A stretch of 52,550 nt of DNA from Lysobacter sp. ISL-50. Its GTDB lineage: Bacteria > Pseudomonadota > Gammaproteobacteria > Xanthomonadales > Xanthomonadaceae. Below the pieces are notes generated by a model. The model saw only the letters and a program-made list of their open reading frames with translations, had not been told where the DNA came from and made no database searches. Below are positions 1 through 10,487 of the stretch, piece after piece (positions within the stretch are counted from its first letter, which is position 1; each line of letters starts with the position of its first letter). The translations under genes were made by a program, and so were the position numbers. The stretch is taken from the NCBI RefSeq assembly GCF_018612875.1, contig NZ_JAGGRI010000030.1, positions 1-52,550 of the forward strand, in the 5' to 3' direction.

Positions 1-110
1 TCTCGCGAGTTACTAGCGGCGCCTAGCAACGACAACAACAAAAGCAAAACCGAAGCCGAAGCCGAAGCCGAGGCACGACACAGCAAAGCGAAGCCGAGGC
101 AAAGCAAAAT

Positions 111-190
<80 letters not shown>

Positions 191-230
191 TGCGAGGGCG
201 CGGCGCCCGCAAAACAGGCAAACGCACACG

Positions 231-262
231 CAGAAGCAGCGGCAAGATCGCCGCTGCTTCTG
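231..262 (-). terminator. Stem-loop downstream of the PAP2/glycosyltransferase pair
   Basis: A perfect 13-bp stem (231-243 with 250-262) and a six-base loop. It lies about 65 bases beyond the stop codon of the minus-strand PAP2 gene. On the minus strand it is followed by a T-rich but not uninterrupted tract, so it is a plausible but not ideal intrinsic terminator. Confidence 0.5.
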
Positions 263-326
263 CAAATTCAAGTGTTATTTCCCGCCGAAGCCAATCGAAA
301 TGTGGCGCCTGCCCAGCCAGCAACCC

Positions 327-878
327 TCAGCCGAACAACGACACGCCCGGCACCAGCCACAACGAAAATCCGGCCAAGGTAGAGCCGATCACCGTAGCCG
401 CCACGACATCGCTCGGGTAATGCAAGCCAAGCACCACCCGCGACGCCGCGATGCTCGCGGTGAACGGAATCAACAGCCACGCCAGCACCGGGTAATGCGC
501 CATCGCCACCAGACTGAAAGCCACCGCGTGCAAGGTGTGCCCCGAGGGAAAACTGAACTCGTCCAGCGGCGCGACCCAGGCGTGGATGCGTTGATCGGAG
601 GCGAACGGACGCGGGCGCCGCGTCCAGCGCTTGAGCAGCTTGTACAACGCCAACGCGATCACCCCGGTCGCCGCCAGATGCGCGGAGGCGCGCAGGCCGT
701 CGTAACCGTCCACGAGGATCAACGCCGCCATCAGCGCATACCAGAACACGCCGTCGCCCAAGCGGCTGACCGCGGCGAAGTAAGCGCGCGAGCTGCTGCG
801 TTCGCCAAGACGATTGGCGCGCAGGCACCAACCCGATTCGCCGGCGATCAGACGTTTGCGCAAAGGCAACCGGTTCAT
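327..878 (-). CDS. PAP2-family membrane phosphatase
   Basis: A 183-residue type 2 phosphatidic acid phosphatase family protein. It shows the three PAP2 signatures: a Lys/Arg-rich segment ending in RP (about residues 80-90), PSGH at residues 111-114, and SRxxxGxHYPSD at about 146-157, whose two His and one Asp form the usual catalytic set. Hydrophobic stretches before and between the motifs suggest an inner-membrane enzyme that dephosphorylates a lipid phosphate. The ATG is preceded by a strong AGGAGGT-type ribosome binding site and overlaps the stop of the upstream glycosyltransferase (ATGA), so the two genes are co-transcribed and probably translationally coupled. The pairing suggests a glycolipid or lipid-linked sugar role. 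The exact substrate cannot be read from the sequence. Confidence 0.9.
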   Translation of the reverse strand: MNRLPLRKRLIAGESGWCLRANRLGERSSSRAYFAAVSRLGDGVFWYALMAALILVDGYDGLRASAHLAATGVIALALYKLLKRWTRRPRPFASDQRIHAWVAPLDEFSFPSGHTLHAVAFSLVAMAHYPVLAWLLIPFTASIAASRVVLGLHYPSDVVAATVIGSTLAGFSLWLVPGVSLFG

Positions 879-2065
879 AAGACCTCCTGCTTGGGTTTGG
901 TTTCGTCGTTCAATCGTCGCAACGCGCCGCGGCCAGTCGCATTGCGCTCGGCCAGACCGTGGAGCAGGGCATCGAAATCGGCCGCGACCTGTTGCGGGCG
1001 CAGGCCGCTGATCGCTTCGCGGCCTGCGCGGGACATTCCCGCGCGCAAGGCGTCCTGGCTGCCGATGCGCGCCGCCGCGCGGATGAAACCGGCGTCGTCG
1101 CCGTCGGCGATCGCCGCGCCGTGCAGGCCGTCGCGCAGGTGCTCGTGCGCGGCGCCGTAGTCGAAGGCCACCGTCGGCACGCCGCTGGCCATCGCTTCCA
1201 GGGTCACGTTGCCGAAGGTTTCGCTGTGGCTGGGAAACAGGAACATATCGCCGCTGGCGAAATGCTCGGCCAGCACTTCGCCGCGTTTGAGTCCGCAGAA
1301 AATGAAGTCGGGATTGTCGCGCTGCAGTTTTTCCCGCGCCGGGCCGTCGCCGACCCAGACGAAGCGTGCCTGCGGGCGCTGCTGCTGCAAGGCGCGGAAC
1401 GCGCGCACGGCCAGGTCGAGATTTTTTTCCGGCGCGATCCGGCCGACATAGATCGCGGCGAAACCATCGTCGTCCAGGCCCCATTCGCGGCGCAGCGCGG
1501 CGTTGCGGCGGCGCGGGTCGAACAGTTCGGTATCGACCGCGCGCGGCAGCCGCACCACGTCTTCGAAGCCGCGCGCGCGCAGGAACTCGGCCAGCTCGCG
1601 AGTCGGCACCAGGGTCGCGTCGGCGCCGTTGTGGAAGCGGCGCATCCACGCCAGCGCGGTGCCGACCAGGAACGGCGCGCCGTAGTCGCGCATGTATTCG
1701 TCGAAGCGGGTGTGGAAGCCGGTCGCGGCGGGAATGCCCAGGCGCCGCGCCGCTTTCAAGGCCGAGCCGCCCAGCGGGCCTTCGGTGGCGACGTAGATGG
1801 CGTCGGGGGTGTCGCGCGTCCAGGCCTGGATCAGGCGGCCGGCGCAGGGCAGGCCGAAGCGCAGGCCGGGGTAGCGCGGCAGCGGCAGGCCGCGCACCAG
1901 CAATTCGTGAGCCTCGCCGTCGCCGCCGCCGTCGGCGTCCTGGCGCGGACGGACCAGATCGACCTGATGACCGCGGGCGCGCAGACCCCGCTCCAGACCT
2001 TGCACGGTCAGGGCGACGCCGTTGATTTCCGGCGGGTAGGTCTCGGTGACGATCGCGTAGCGCAT
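875..2065 (-). CDS. GT4-family (GT-B fold) glycosyltransferase
   Basis: A 396-residue retaining glycosyltransferase of the large group 1/GT4 family. The N-terminus has the acceptor-domain pattern TETYPPEINGVA. The C-terminal half has GRIAPEKN, then SHSETFGNVTLEAMASG, the E-x7-E nucleotide-sugar binding motif. It resembles the GDP-mannose-dependent alpha-mannosyltransferase group that modifies membrane glycolipids, but donor and acceptor are inferred only. It is first in a two-gene minus-strand unit with the PAP2 phosphatase (4-base overlap). It diverges from opgD across a 236-base intergenic region that must hold both promoters; I see no clear operator there. Confidence 0.9.
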   Translation of the reverse strand: MRYAIVTETYPPEINGVALTVQGLERGLRARGHQVDLVRPRQDADGGGDGEAHELLVRGLPLPRYPGLRFGLPCAGRLIQAWTRDTPDAIYVATEGPLGGSALKAARRLGIPAATGFHTRFDEYMRDYGAPFLVGTALAWMRRFHNGADATLVPTRELAEFLRARGFEDVVRLPRAVDTELFDPRRRNAALRREWGLDDDGFAAIYVGRIAPEKNLDLAVRAFRALQQQRPQARFVWVGDGPAREKLQRDNPDFIFCGLKRGEVLAEHFASGDMFLFPSHSETFGNVTLEAMASGVPTVAFDYGAAHEHLRDGLHGAAIADGDDAGFIRAAARIGSQDALRAGMSRAGREAISGLRPQQVAADFDALLHGLAERNATGRGALRRLNDETKPKQEVL

Positions 2066-2301
2066 TGCGCGGCTCCGGGTTTGAGCAATCCTGGGCGCGC
2101 GCCATGTCCTGGCGGTTGCGGCGGGATGACGCGCGGATGACCGCGGCCTGGGTAACCGTTTTCATTCGATCCGGTCACGCAATCGCGGCGAAAACCGCCT
2201 GATCGGCGCCGAGTCAATAGCGCCGCGGGCAGCGCATATTCCGGAGTGTTAACAAGCCGATCCCTACAATCGCCCGGTTTATCCAATCCGAAGGTGCGCG
2301 C

Positions 2302-3822
2302 TTGCAGCGACGCGAAGTACTCAAGGCGGGGCTCAGCCTGCCGTTGGCCGGTCTGGCCGGCGGCGGTCTGGGATCGGTCTGGGCGGCGACCGGACCGGGG
2401 CAGGCGTTCGCCGCCGACACCGTGCCGGCGCTGGCGCGCGCGCTGGCGGCCAGGCCTTATCGGCCAGCCGACGCGGATCTGCCGCAGGCGCTGGCGCGGA
2501 TCAAGTACGACACCTGGCGCGATATCCGCTTCGACCCGGCGCAGGCGCTGTGGAAGTCGGAGCGGCTGCCGTTCCAGCTGCAGTTCTTCCACCGCGCGTT
2601 CTTGTTCAAGCAGCGCGTGGACATGCACGTGGTGCGCGGCGGCGTCGCCGTGCCGGTGGTGTATACGCCGAAGATGTTCAGCTTCGGCCAGGCGCCCAGG
2701 CCGGCGCAGGACGATCTGGGCTTCGCCGGTTTCCGCGTGCATGCGCCGATCAATCGCGCGGATTATTTCGACGAAATCTGCGCGTTCCTGGGCGCGAGCT
2801 ATTTCCGCGCGGTTGCCAAGAACCTGCTGTACGGCCTGTCCGCGCGCGCGCTGGCGCTGAACACCGGCGCCGGCGACAACGAAGAGTTTCCGGCCTTCAC
2901 CGGGTTCTGGATCGAACAGCCGGCGTCGAGCGCGAAGCAGATCGTCGTGCACGCGCTGCTGGACAGCCCGAGCGTGGCCGGCGCGCTGCGCTTCGTCATC
3001 ACGCCCGGCGTCGAAACCGTGTTCGATACGCAACTGCGTCTGTATCCGCGCGTGGCCTTGAGCCGCGTGGGCATCGCGCCGCTGACCAGCATGTATCACT
3101 TCGATGCGACCGATCGCGTCGGCATCGACGACTTCCGCCCGGCCGTGCACGATTCCGACGGCCTGGCGATGCACAACGGCGCCGGCGAACAGATCTGGCG
3201 GCCGCTGCACAACCCGCCCAGCCTGCAGGAAAGCGCGTTCCAGGATCGCCGCCCGCGCGCGTTCGGACTGATGCAGCGCAAGCGCGCGTTCGCCGATTAC
3301 GCCGACAGCGAGGCGCATTACGAGCGCCGTCCGAGCGCCTGGGTGGAGCCGGTAGGCGACTGGGGCGAAGGCGCGGTGCACCTGATCGAGATCCCGACCA
3401 AGGACGAATACCAGGACAACATCGTCGCTTTCTGGCGCCCGCGCGCGCCGCTCGCGGGCGGGCGCGAGCATCGCTACGACTATCGTCTGCACTGGTGCGC
3501 CAAACATGCCTGGACGCCGTCGCTGGCGACGGTCGCGCGCACCCGCATCGGCGCCGGCGGCAACGGCGCGCGGTTGGTGGTGATCGACCTGGAAGGCGGC
3601 GGCCTGTCCAAACTGGCCGCCGACGCCGCGCCGCGCGCGGTGGTGTGGGCGTCGGCGGGCCGAATCGCCAACGCCGTCGCGCATGCCAACCCCGGCACCG
3701 GCGGATGGCGCGTATCGTTCGAACTGCAACCCGGGGATGCGCGCACGATCGAATTGCGCGCGGTGCTGGAAGACGGCGCCGGTCCCCTTTCCGAAACCTG
3801 GCTTTATCGTTGGACTGCATGA
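2302..3822 (+). CDS. opgD: Glucans biosynthesis protein D (periplasmic, Tat-exported)
   Basis: A 506-residue member of the MdoG/OpgG/OpgD family, which shapes the backbone of osmoregulated periplasmic glucans (OPG) in the periplasm. The start is TTG, with an AAGGTG ribosome-binding-like sequence about 7 bases upstream. It gives an N-terminus with a twin-arginine signal (QRREVLKAG followed by a Leu/Ala/Gly-rich segment), which fits OpgD, the Tat-exported paralogue, rather than Sec-exported OpgG. Family-typical segments are FDPAQALW near the N-terminus and YDYRLHW near residue 390. Its stop overlaps the opgH start by 4 bases, so the pair is one operon. Length is close to the usual 500-550 residues. 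Confidence 0.93.
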   Translation: MQRREVLKAGLSLPLAGLAGGGLGSVWAATGPGQAFAADTVPALARALAARPYRPADADLPQALARIKYDTWRDIRFDPAQALWKSERLPFQLQFFHRAFLFKQRVDMHVVRGGVAVPVVYTPKMFSFGQAPRPAQDDLGFAGFRVHAPINRADYFDEICAFLGASYFRAVAKNLLYGLSARALALNTGAGDNEEFPAFTGFWIEQPASSAKQIVVHALLDSPSVAGALRFVITPGVETVFDTQLRLYPRVALSRVGIAPLTSMYHFDATDRVGIDDFRPAVHDSDGLAMHNGAGEQIWRPLHNPPSLQESAFQDRRPRAFGLMQRKRAFADYADSEAHYERRPSAWVEPVGDWGEGAVHLIEIPTKDEYQDNIVAFWRPRAPLAGGREHRYDYRLHWCAKHAWTPSLATVARTRIGAGGNGARLVVIDLEGGGLSKLAADAAPRAVVWASAGRIANAVAHANPGTGGWRVSFELQPGDARTIELRAVLEDGAGPLSETWLYRWTA

Positions 3823-5738
3823 ACGCAACTGTCACTCCCCCGAAACGACCGGCCTCCGTACCCTACGAGGCGCTGCCCCCGGAATCGCCGATGACGATGC
3901 CGGTGCAATCGCTGCGCGTGGGCGAGCGTCCGAAAGGCCGCCTGCCCAGCGCGCCCAACGCCATGGCCTGGCGCCGCCTGTACGTGATCGGCGGCGCCGC
4001 GGTGCTGACCCTGGTCGCGGCGTACCACATCCTGCGCGTGCTCTACGTCGGCGGCCTGAGCCTGCTCGAAGCGTTGCTGCTGATGTTGTTCGTGCCCTTG
4101 TTCGCCTGGATCGCGCTGGCCTTCGCCAGTTCCTTCGCCGGCTTCATCCTGATCCTGTCGCGGCGGCGCTGGCGCTTCGGCCTCAGGCAGGGCGGCGAAT
4201 TGCCGGAACTGCACGAGCGCACCGCGCTGCTGATGCCGACCTACAACGAAGATCCCGAGCGCTTGATGGCGGGCTTGCAGGCGATCTACGAATCCGTCGC
4301 CGCCACCGGCCAGCTCGACCGTTTCGATTTCTTCATCCTCAGCGACACCACCAAGGAACCGGTGCGCCAGGCCGAAATCCGCGCGTTCAACGCCTTGCGC
4401 GAGCGCACCGGCGGCCACGACCGCATCTTCTACCGGCGCCGCAAGAACAACGCCGAACGCAAGGCCGGCAATATTTCCGAATGGGTGCGCCGCTTCGGTT
4501 CGGCCTATCCGCACATGCTGATCCTGGACGCCGACAGCCTGATGACCGGCGAGGTCATCGTGAAGCTGTCCGGCGCGATGGAGCGCAACGCCGATGTCGG
4601 CCTGATCCAGACCCTGCCGATGATCGTCAACGGCCAGACCTTGTTCGCGCGCATGCAGCAGTTCGCCGGGCGCGTGTACGGCCCGGTGATCGCCTACGGC
4701 ATCGCCTGGTGGCACGGGGCGGAGAGCAACTACTGGGGCCACAACGCGATCATCCGCACCCAGGCCTTCGCCGATCACGCCGGCCTGCCGGAACTGCGCG
4801 GCTACAAGCCCTTCGGCGGCACCGTGCTGAGCCACGATTTCGTCGAGGCCGCGTTCATGCGCCGCGGCGGCTGGGCCCTGCACATGGTGCCGGGACTGGT
4901 CGGCAGCTTCGAGGAAGGCCCGCCGTCGCTGACCGACATGCTGGTGCGCGACCGTCGCTGGTGCCAGGGCAATCTGCAGCACGGCGCGGTGGTTTCGGCC
5001 AAGGGCCTGCACTGGATCAGCCGCATGCACATGGCCATGGGCATCGGCCATTACTTCACCGCGCCGATGTGGGCGATGCTGATGCTGGTCGGCCTGATCA
5101 TTCCGCTGGACCGGGTCGATTACTTCAAGTGGCAGAGCATCCGCCTGCCGGGTTTCTCGCCCAGCGCGTACTGGCGCGACCAGGACCCCGACCGCGTGCT
5201 GTGGGTGTTCGTGGCGACCATGGCGGTGCTGCTGGCGCCGAAATTCATGGCCTTCCTGGCGATGCTGACCGACCGCGAGACCCGTCGCGGCTGCGGCGGC
5301 GCGATCCGCGCCTTCGTCAGCATGATCTTCGAAACCCTGTTGGCGGCGTTGATGGCGCCGATCACCATGTACGTGCAATCGCGCGGCGTGGCCGAAGTGC
5401 TGGCCGGCAGGGACTCGGGCTGGGAATCGCAGCGCCGCGACGACGGCAGCCTGCCGCTGTCGGGCCTGATCCGCAGTTACGGTGGCCTGACCTTGTTCGG
5501 ATTGATGATCGGCGCGATGGCCTACGTGATCTCGCCGCCGCTGGCGGCGTGGATGTCGCCGGTGATCATCGGCCTGGTCATCTCGATCCCCGTGGTCGCC
5601 TTCACCTCGGCCAAGGCCCCGGGCCAATGGCTGCGCAGGATCGGCATCTTCCGCATTCCGGAAGAAATCACCCCGCCGCCGGTGCTGGTGCGGGCGAAGC
5701 AGTTGCGGATCGAGGCGGCGCAGCGGTCTTCGAGTTGA
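3819..5738 (+). CDS. opgH: Glucans biosynthesis glucosyltransferase H
   Basis: A 639-residue inner-membrane GT2-family glucosyltransferase that polymerises UDP-glucose into the linear glucan backbone of OPG and passes it to the periplasm. The catalytic loop shows [13 protein letters not shown], the DAD motif in [10 protein letters not shown], and RDRRWCQGN as the QxxRW-like site. Two hydrophobic helices precede the catalytic domain and several follow it. I start at the ATG overlapping the opgD stop (ATGA); longer in-frame readings upstream lie inside opgD in another frame and are artefacts. It is shorter at the N-terminus than E. coli OpgH (about 850 residues), as I recall for xanthomonads. 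It is coupled to opgD. Confidence 0.94.
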   Translation: MNATVTPPKRPASVPYEALPPESPMTMPVQSLRVGERPKGRLPSAPNAMAWRRLYVIGGAAVLTLVAAYHILRVLYVGGLSLLEALLLMLFVPLFAWIALAFASSFAGFILILSRRRWRFGLRQGGELPELHERTALLMPTYNEDPERLMAGLQAIYESVAATGQLDRFDFFILSDTTKEPVRQAEIRAFNALRERTGGHDRIFYRRRKNNAERKAGNISEWVRRFGSAYPHMLILDADSLMTGEVIVKLSGAMERNADVGLIQTLPMIVNGQTLFARMQQFAGRVYGPVIAYGIAWWHGAESNYWGHNAIIRTQAFADHAGLPELRGYKPFGGTVLSHDFVEAAFMRRGGWALHMVPGLVGSFEEGPPSLTDMLVRDRRWCQGNLQHGAVVSAKGLHWISRMHMAMGIGHYFTAPMWAMLMLVGLIIPLDRVDYFKWQSIRLPGFSPSAYWRDQDPDRVLWVFVATMAVLLAPKFMAFLAMLTDRETRRGCGGAIRAFVSMIFETLLAALMAPITMYVQSRGVAEVLAGRDSGWESQRRDDGSLPLSGLIRSYGGLTLFGLMIGAMAYVISPPLAAWMSPVIIGLVISIPVVAFTSAKAPGQWLRRIGIFRIPEEITPPPVLVRAKQLRIEAAQRSSS

Positions 5739-6382
5739 GGCAGTGGCGTCGCCGTATGGGCGGCGTCGAATTACGAATGCCGGCGAGTCGGGCGGATACG
5801 CTTTCGCCAGGACCATGCTCGAATTGTTGCGTGACCGTGTGTTGCGCCGCGCATTGCCGCGCGAGTCTGATCCGGAAAGTTTTGCTTGGCATGCCGAAAA
5901 TACCGGCCTCATCTGCTTGAGACACGATGTGCTTTCAGTGCTTGGAATTCGCGTCATCGATATTGACGCTTGAACAAAGCGGCTAACGGTAAGTGATTTG
6001 CAAGCATCTTTTCTCATGAAGAAATCGGCATCTTCCTGATCGAAGCTGTCGTCGCCACTTGACGATGCGACTCGCGACGCAGAATCATCGGGCAACGGTT
6101 GGCCGTTGATGGGTCCAACTCGCACGGGTGTGATACGCGGTGGAATCAGCGAGACAGGGAGCGTCGATGAGCAATGCCGACCGAACGCGCTGGCCGAGCG
6201 AAGGCCGTATCGAATGGGCTCGCGATGCTGCGTTGTTGCGGGATCTCGCGATCAGCAACGAGCGGATCAGACGTGAACTTGGGCCGCCGTCGCCGGACGA
6301 TTTACAGGTGCAGGCAAAGCGCAGGCCGGCAAGAGCGCGTTCGACTTCGAGCTTGGATCACGGATTAAAGGAGAACGACACC
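5739..6382. other. Intergenic region with doubtful small ORFs
   Basis: About 640 bases between opgH and the lipoprotein gene. A GTG-initiated plus-strand frame (5743-5973, 76 codons; internal ATG at 5815) has no recognisable domain and no good ribosome binding site. An in-frame N-terminal extension of the lipoprotein (ATG at 6167, preceded by GGGAG) is open for 72 codons before the lipoprotein ATG. It is hydrophilic and would bury the signal peptide, so I do not adopt it. The first stretch after opgH contains a GC-rich inverted repeat that may end opgH transcription. I see no confident gene. Confidence 0.5.
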
Positions 6383-6847
6383 ATGAGGCTGCGCGATGTT
6401 GCCGCCATAGCCGTGATGACGACCGGACTGAGCGGCTGCGAAGCCTCTCCACCGGCGGCCCAACCTCAACCGGCCGCGTCCGCGTCGGAGCGAGTGGAAA
6501 AGATCGGATCGCTCGGGTCGCAATACAAGCAGGGCATGGCCTATGGGCCTTTCCGGAAATTGCTGGTGGCCGACGGCTGGAAGCCAGACGCGAATCTGGA
6601 CGAGTGCCTGCTGTTGACGGTTGGAGACGACTACAAAAAAACTTGCGAAACCCCGGCTACATCCGGCGCCTGCGACACCTGCAAGGAGTTCAGGGAAATC
6701 GAAGCCTGCACCGATGATGGCTATTGCTATATGACCTTCTCCGGTCATGGCGCCAAATTGAACATCAAAGCCTACGGAGACATCCTGAGATTGAGCAAGG
6801 ACGGGTCCGAGCCGATTGTCCAAGAGTGGAAACTGACAGCCGAATAG
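6383..6847 (+). CDS. Predicted immunity lipoprotein paired with the downstream effector
   Basis: A 154-residue protein beginning MRLRDVAAIAV, with a short hydrophobic segment and a lipobox ending LSGC, so it should be lipidated and face the periplasm. The mature part has several Cys residues (two CxxC-like clusters around residues 85-115), suggesting disulfides. The start is chosen because of AAAGGAGAA 8 bases upstream and because it exposes the signal peptide. It sits 30 bases upstream of a peptidoglycan-targeting effector. This is the arrangement known for X-Tfi/X-Tfe pairs in Xanthomonas type IV secretion (for example the XAC2610/XAC2609 pair, which I recall as lipoprotein inhibitor and lysozyme-like effector). 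Immunity function is inferred from context. Confidence 0.72.
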   Translation: MRLRDVAAIAVMTTGLSGCEASPPAAQPQPAASASERVEKIGSLGSQYKQGMAYGPFRKLLVADGWKPDANLDECLLLTVGDDYKKTCETPATSGACDTCKEFREIEACTDDGYCYMTFSGHGAKLNIKAYGDILRLSKDGSEPIVQEWKLTAE

Positions 6848-6877
6848 TTTTCGCGGTGGCCACAAGGAGGTGCGTTA

Positions 6878-8638
6878 ATGACGAATGTATTGGGCGATCT
6901 GATCAGCAAGGGAGAGGGCGACTACAACTCCTACAACAAGGGCACGGCGAGAGGGCGGATCGTCGGCGCGGATCAGCCGATCGATCTGGGACAGATGACG
7001 ATAGCGGAGATCATGCGCAGGCAATCGCTTGCGCCCGGGGATCCGGACAGGTTGTTCGCGGTCGGGAAGTATCAGGTCATCCCCGATACCATGCGCACGA
7101 CGATCAGAGAGTTGGGCGTGGACCCCGCGGAAAAATACACGCCGGAAAATCAAGAAAAAATGTTCGCGGATCACCTGATCAAGGTCAAGCGCCCGAACAT
7201 CTACAAGTACATAGCCGGCGAGCAGGGCGCTACGCTGCGCGGGGCGCAAAAGGCGGCCTGCCTGGAATGGGCGAGCGTGGAAGACCCCGACAATCCGGGG
7301 CATGCATACGCGCTCTATGAAAGGCATGGCAATGCGATGCACACAACCGCTGCCCAAGTCGCTGTGGCATTGGATGCGATGCGGGAGCAATACAAAGCCA
7401 GCATCGAAAAGGGCATGTCGCCTGATGCGGCCTGGCAGCACGTTGCAGTCGGCGAAGCCTCCGCGACGCAATGGAAGGGGATTCCCTATGCGATTTCCGA
7501 TCCTCGCCCTCTCGGTCTGGGCGATCGCAACAACGATGTTCGTGCGTTGCAAGAACATCTGAATCGGCTGGGCGTCACCGATGCGCAGGGGCGCGTCATT
7601 GACGCCGATGCCCAGTACGGTCGAAACACCCATGACGCGGTCGCCGCCTTTCAGCGTCAACACGGGATATTGCCTTCGGGTATCGCCGATGCGGCAACTC
7701 TCATTGCCGTACAGGTTAGCGTTAACGTCGCCGGCCCGTTTCATGAGATGCAAACATTCCAACCGCCTGGCGCGCGCAACGATTGGATGCAGACCGACGA
7801 TCACGGTCTTCCGAACTATCTGCGTGGGGCTGGGGTTCCTCTGCATGAGCGCCACACACGGGAAGCGAGCGCAGACGGCGTACTGAAAATAGGCGAGCGC
7901 GGTCCCGAGGTGGCGAAGCTTCAAGAGAGCCTGATCCAGCTGGGCATCAACGACCACGTCAAGATCCCAATCAAGCCGGACGGCGTATTCGGACCCGATA
8001 CGCAGCGTGCGGTGCAGGCATTTCAGCTGTGGCATGGAACAGAGCAAGTCGATGGCATCGCCGATCGGCAGACCTTGATAGCGATCAATACGCAGGCCGG
8101 GCTGGCGTTGATCCAGCGCGCGACGGATCAGCTCCAGGACCTTCCGACGCGGGACTTCGCCGCCAACGTCAATCTCGGTGCGAAGATCGATCCTCAGGCT
8201 GGGGCTGATGCTCGTGGACCGGATGGGATATCGAATGCGGCAACGCCTGCGCTTTCCGAGCCGGCTCCGGTGACTGAGCCGGCGCAACGTGAATCCGCTT
8301 CGGACGTGTCGCAATTATCGAGCGAAGACCTGGCGATGTTCGCGAAGATCCGAGCGGGCGCAGCGGGGGCCGTGTCCGATGAGACCGTGGCGTGGGCGAT
8401 GCTGGCCGCCAAGCGCAACGGTATTCCCGACGCGGATCGTGTGGGACCGATCGGGGTCGCCGACGGGATGTTGTGGGTCGGCGGTACCGTTCCGGGCTAT
8501 CACACCGGCGTGTCGGCTACCCAGCCGCCTCCGGCGATGCAGGACACCTTGCGGGAAACGCAGGCGTTCAACCGACAGCGCGATCAGCAAGCGACACAGC
8601 GTTCACCGGACGATCCCAGCCAAGGGCCACGCATGTAA
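6878..8638 (+). CDS. Peptidoglycan-hydrolase-like effector with two PG-binding domains and an XVIPCD-like tail
   Basis: 586 residues without an export signal. The N-terminal about 180 residues look like a lysozyme-type fold (candidate catalytic Glu13 in SKGEGDYNSYN, with FAVGKYQVIPDTM further on). Two PG_binding_1 repeats follow, each with a VxxLQxxLxxLG start and a GxxTxxAVxAFQ end, at about 210-275 and 340-405. A Pro/Ala linker leads to a C-terminal about 100 residues (from SEDLAMFAKIR) that resembles XVIPCD, the signal that takes toxins into the VirB/VirD4 type IV system of Xanthomonadales. The ATG has AAGGAGGT 7 bases upstream. Likely role: an antibacterial toxin that attacks the cell wall of rivals, with the upstream lipoprotein protecting the producer. 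The enzyme class and XVIPCD assignment are by eye. Confidence 0.78.
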   Translation: MTNVLGDLISKGEGDYNSYNKGTARGRIVGADQPIDLGQMTIAEIMRRQSLAPGDPDRLFAVGKYQVIPDTMRTTIRELGVDPAEKYTPENQEKMFADHLIKVKRPNIYKYIAGEQGATLRGAQKAACLEWASVEDPDNPGHAYALYERHGNAMHTTAAQVAVALDAMREQYKASIEKGMSPDAAWQHVAVGEASATQWKGIPYAISDPRPLGLGDRNNDVRALQEHLNRLGVTDAQGRVIDADAQYGRNTHDAVAAFQRQHGILPSGIADAATLIAVQVSVNVAGPFHEMQTFQPPGARNDWMQTDDHGLPNYLRGAGVPLHERHTREASADGVLKIGERGPEVAKLQESLIQLGINDHVKIPIKPDGVFGPDTQRAVQAFQLWHGTEQVDGIADRQTLIAINTQAGLALIQRATDQLQDLPTRDFAANVNLGAKIDPQAGADARGPDGISNAATPALSEPAPVTEPAQRESASDVSQLSSEDLAMFAKIRAGAAGAVSDETVAWAMLAAKRNGIPDADRVGPIGVADGMLWVGGTVPGYHTGVSATQPPPAMQDTLRETQAFNRQRDQQATQRSPDDPSQGPRM

Positions 8639-8749
8639 CGATTGCTGGGTGTAGTTCAGGTGATCCGCTTGCGCCTTTGGCACAGCGGTTCTTGAGCTGA
8701 GTCACGAATCCGAAGACGCAACGACGATGGGCACGGATATCCTTGCGCT

Positions 8750-10465
8750 ATGAGCCATGACCTCCCCACCGCACCCGACCCCGCACTAAGCCATGTCGTC
8801 GGCGCCACCGCGCCGCCGCTGTTGGAGGAAACCATCGGCGCGATGCTCGCGCGGGTGGCGGCGACCTGGCCCGAGCGCGAGGCGCTGGTGGTGCCGCCGC
8901 AGGGCGTGCGCCTGAGTTGGAGTGCGTTCGATGCGGCGGTCAGCCGGTTGGCCGCGGGGTTGCTCAAGCTCGGGCTGGCGCCGGGCGATCGTATCGGCGT
9001 GTGGTCGCTCAACCGCGCGGAGTGGGTGTTGCTGCAGTTCGCCAGCGCGCGTGTCGGCTTGATCCTGGTCAATATCAATCCGGCCTATCGCACCCATGAG
9101 CTGGAATACGCCTTGAATCTGGTCGCGTGCCGGGCGCTGGCGATCGTGCCTTCGTTCAAGACCTCGCACTATCTGCAGATGCTGCGCGAACTGGCGCCGG
9201 AGTTGGACGCGCATCCGCCCGGTCTGTTGCGGTCGCGGCGGTTGCCGGACCTGCGCCACGTGCTGTCGATGGGGCCGGGCGAGCCGCCCGCGGGCACGCA
9301 TGCGTTCGATGCGGTCGCGGCTTGCGACGATGCCGATGCGCATGCGCGGCTGCGCGAAGTGGCGGCGCTGTTGTCGCCGGACGACGCGGTCAATATCCAG
9401 TTCACCTCCGGCACCACCGGCGCGCCGAAGGGCGCGACGCTGACGCATCGCAACATCGTCAACAACGGTTTCTTCGTCGGCGAGGCAATGCGTTTGAGCG
9501 AGCACGACCGGCTGTGCATTCCGGTGCCGTTCTATCACTGCTTCGGCATGGTCCTGGGCAACATGGCCTGCGTCACCCACGGTGCGTGCATGGTGATTCC
9601 CGGCGAAGGTTTCGACCCGCTGGTCGCCTTGCGCACCGTCGCCGAAGAGCGCTGCACCGGTCTGCACGGCGTGCCGACGATGTTCATCGGCGAGCTGGAG
9701 CATCCGCGATTCGGCGAGTTCGATCTGTCGAGCCTGCGTACCGGGATCATGGCCGGTTCGAACTGCCCGATCGAGGTGATGAAGCAGGTGGTCGAGCGTA
9801 TGCACATGCAGCAGGTCACCATCGCCTACGGCATGACCGAGACCAGTCCGGTCAGTTTCCAGACCGTGCCCGCCGATCCGCTGGCGCGGCGCGTGGATTC
9901 GGTCGGGCGCGTGCATCCGCATGTCGAAGTGCGCATCGTCGACGAACACGGCGCCACCGTGCCGCGCGGCGAAATCGGCGAACTGCTCACGCGCGGCTAT
10001 TCGGTGATGCAAGGCTATTGGGGCGATCCCAAGCGCAGCGCCGAAGCCATCGACGCCGAGGGCTGGATGCACACCGGCGACCAGGCCGTCATCGACGCGG
10101 ACGGTTATGCCCACATCGTCGGGCGCCTGAAAGACATGCTGATCCGCGGCGGCGAGAACGTGTATCCGCGTGAGATCGAGGAATTCCTCTACGCCCATCC
10201 GGCGATCGCCGACGTGCAGGTGTTCGGCGTGCCCGACGCGAAGTTCGGCGAGGAAGTGTGCGCATGGATACGTCTGGCCGAAGGCGCGAGTTTGGATGCC
10301 GAGGCCGTGCGCGCGTTCTGCCAGGGCCGCATCGCCCAGTACAAGATTCCGCGCTATATCGAGTTCGTCGATAGCCTGCCGATGACGATCAGCGGCAAGC
10401 CGCAGAAGTTCCTGATGCGCGAGCGGATGGCCGAGCGCCTGGCGGCGGCCGCGGGCGACGGCTGA
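8750..10465 (+). CDS. AMP-binding acyl-CoA synthetase
   Basis: A 571-residue ANL-superfamily ligase that activates a carboxylic acid, probably a medium- or long-chain fatty acid, as acyl-AMP and then acyl-CoA. The P-loop signature [16 protein letters not shown] is at about residue 217. The A5 motif [10 protein letters not shown] and the hinge region [16 protein letters not shown] follow, and the catalytic Lys lies in the C-terminal SGKPQKF. It looks most like the ACSF2/FadD-like group. It stands alone on the plus strand, converging with ppx. I see no strong ribosome binding site before the ATG. Confidence 0.9.
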   Translation: MSHDLPTAPDPALSHVVGATAPPLLEETIGAMLARVAATWPEREALVVPPQGVRLSWSAFDAAVSRLAAGLLKLGLAPGDRIGVWSLNRAEWVLLQFASARVGLILVNINPAYRTHELEYALNLVACRALAIVPSFKTSHYLQMLRELAPELDAHPPGLLRSRRLPDLRHVLSMGPGEPPAGTHAFDAVAACDDADAHARLREVAALLSPDDAVNIQFTSGTTGAPKGATLTHRNIVNNGFFVGEAMRLSEHDRLCIPVPFYHCFGMVLGNMACVTHGACMVIPGEGFDPLVALRTVAEERCTGLHGVPTMFIGELEHPRFGEFDLSSLRTGIMAGSNCPIEVMKQVVERMHMQQVTIAYGMTETSPVSFQTVPADPLARRVDSVGRVHPHVEVRIVDEHGATVPRGEIGELLTRGYSVMQGYWGDPKRSAEAIDAEGWMHTGDQAVIDADGYAHIVGRLKDMLIRGGENVYPREIEEFLYAHPAIADVQVFGVPDAKFGEEVCAWIRLAEGASLDAEAVRAFCQGRIAQYKIPRYIEFVDSLPMTISGKPQKFLMRERMAERLAAAAGDG

Positions 10466-10487
10466 GCGCCGCCGCGTCCTCGCGGCC

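Noticed and set aside
2550-3818. A much longer N-terminus for OpgH reaching into opgD
   Set aside because: The extension lies inside opgD in another frame, is Arg/Ala-rich as expected for an out-of-frame high-GC read, and the ATGA-overlap start gives a normal protein.
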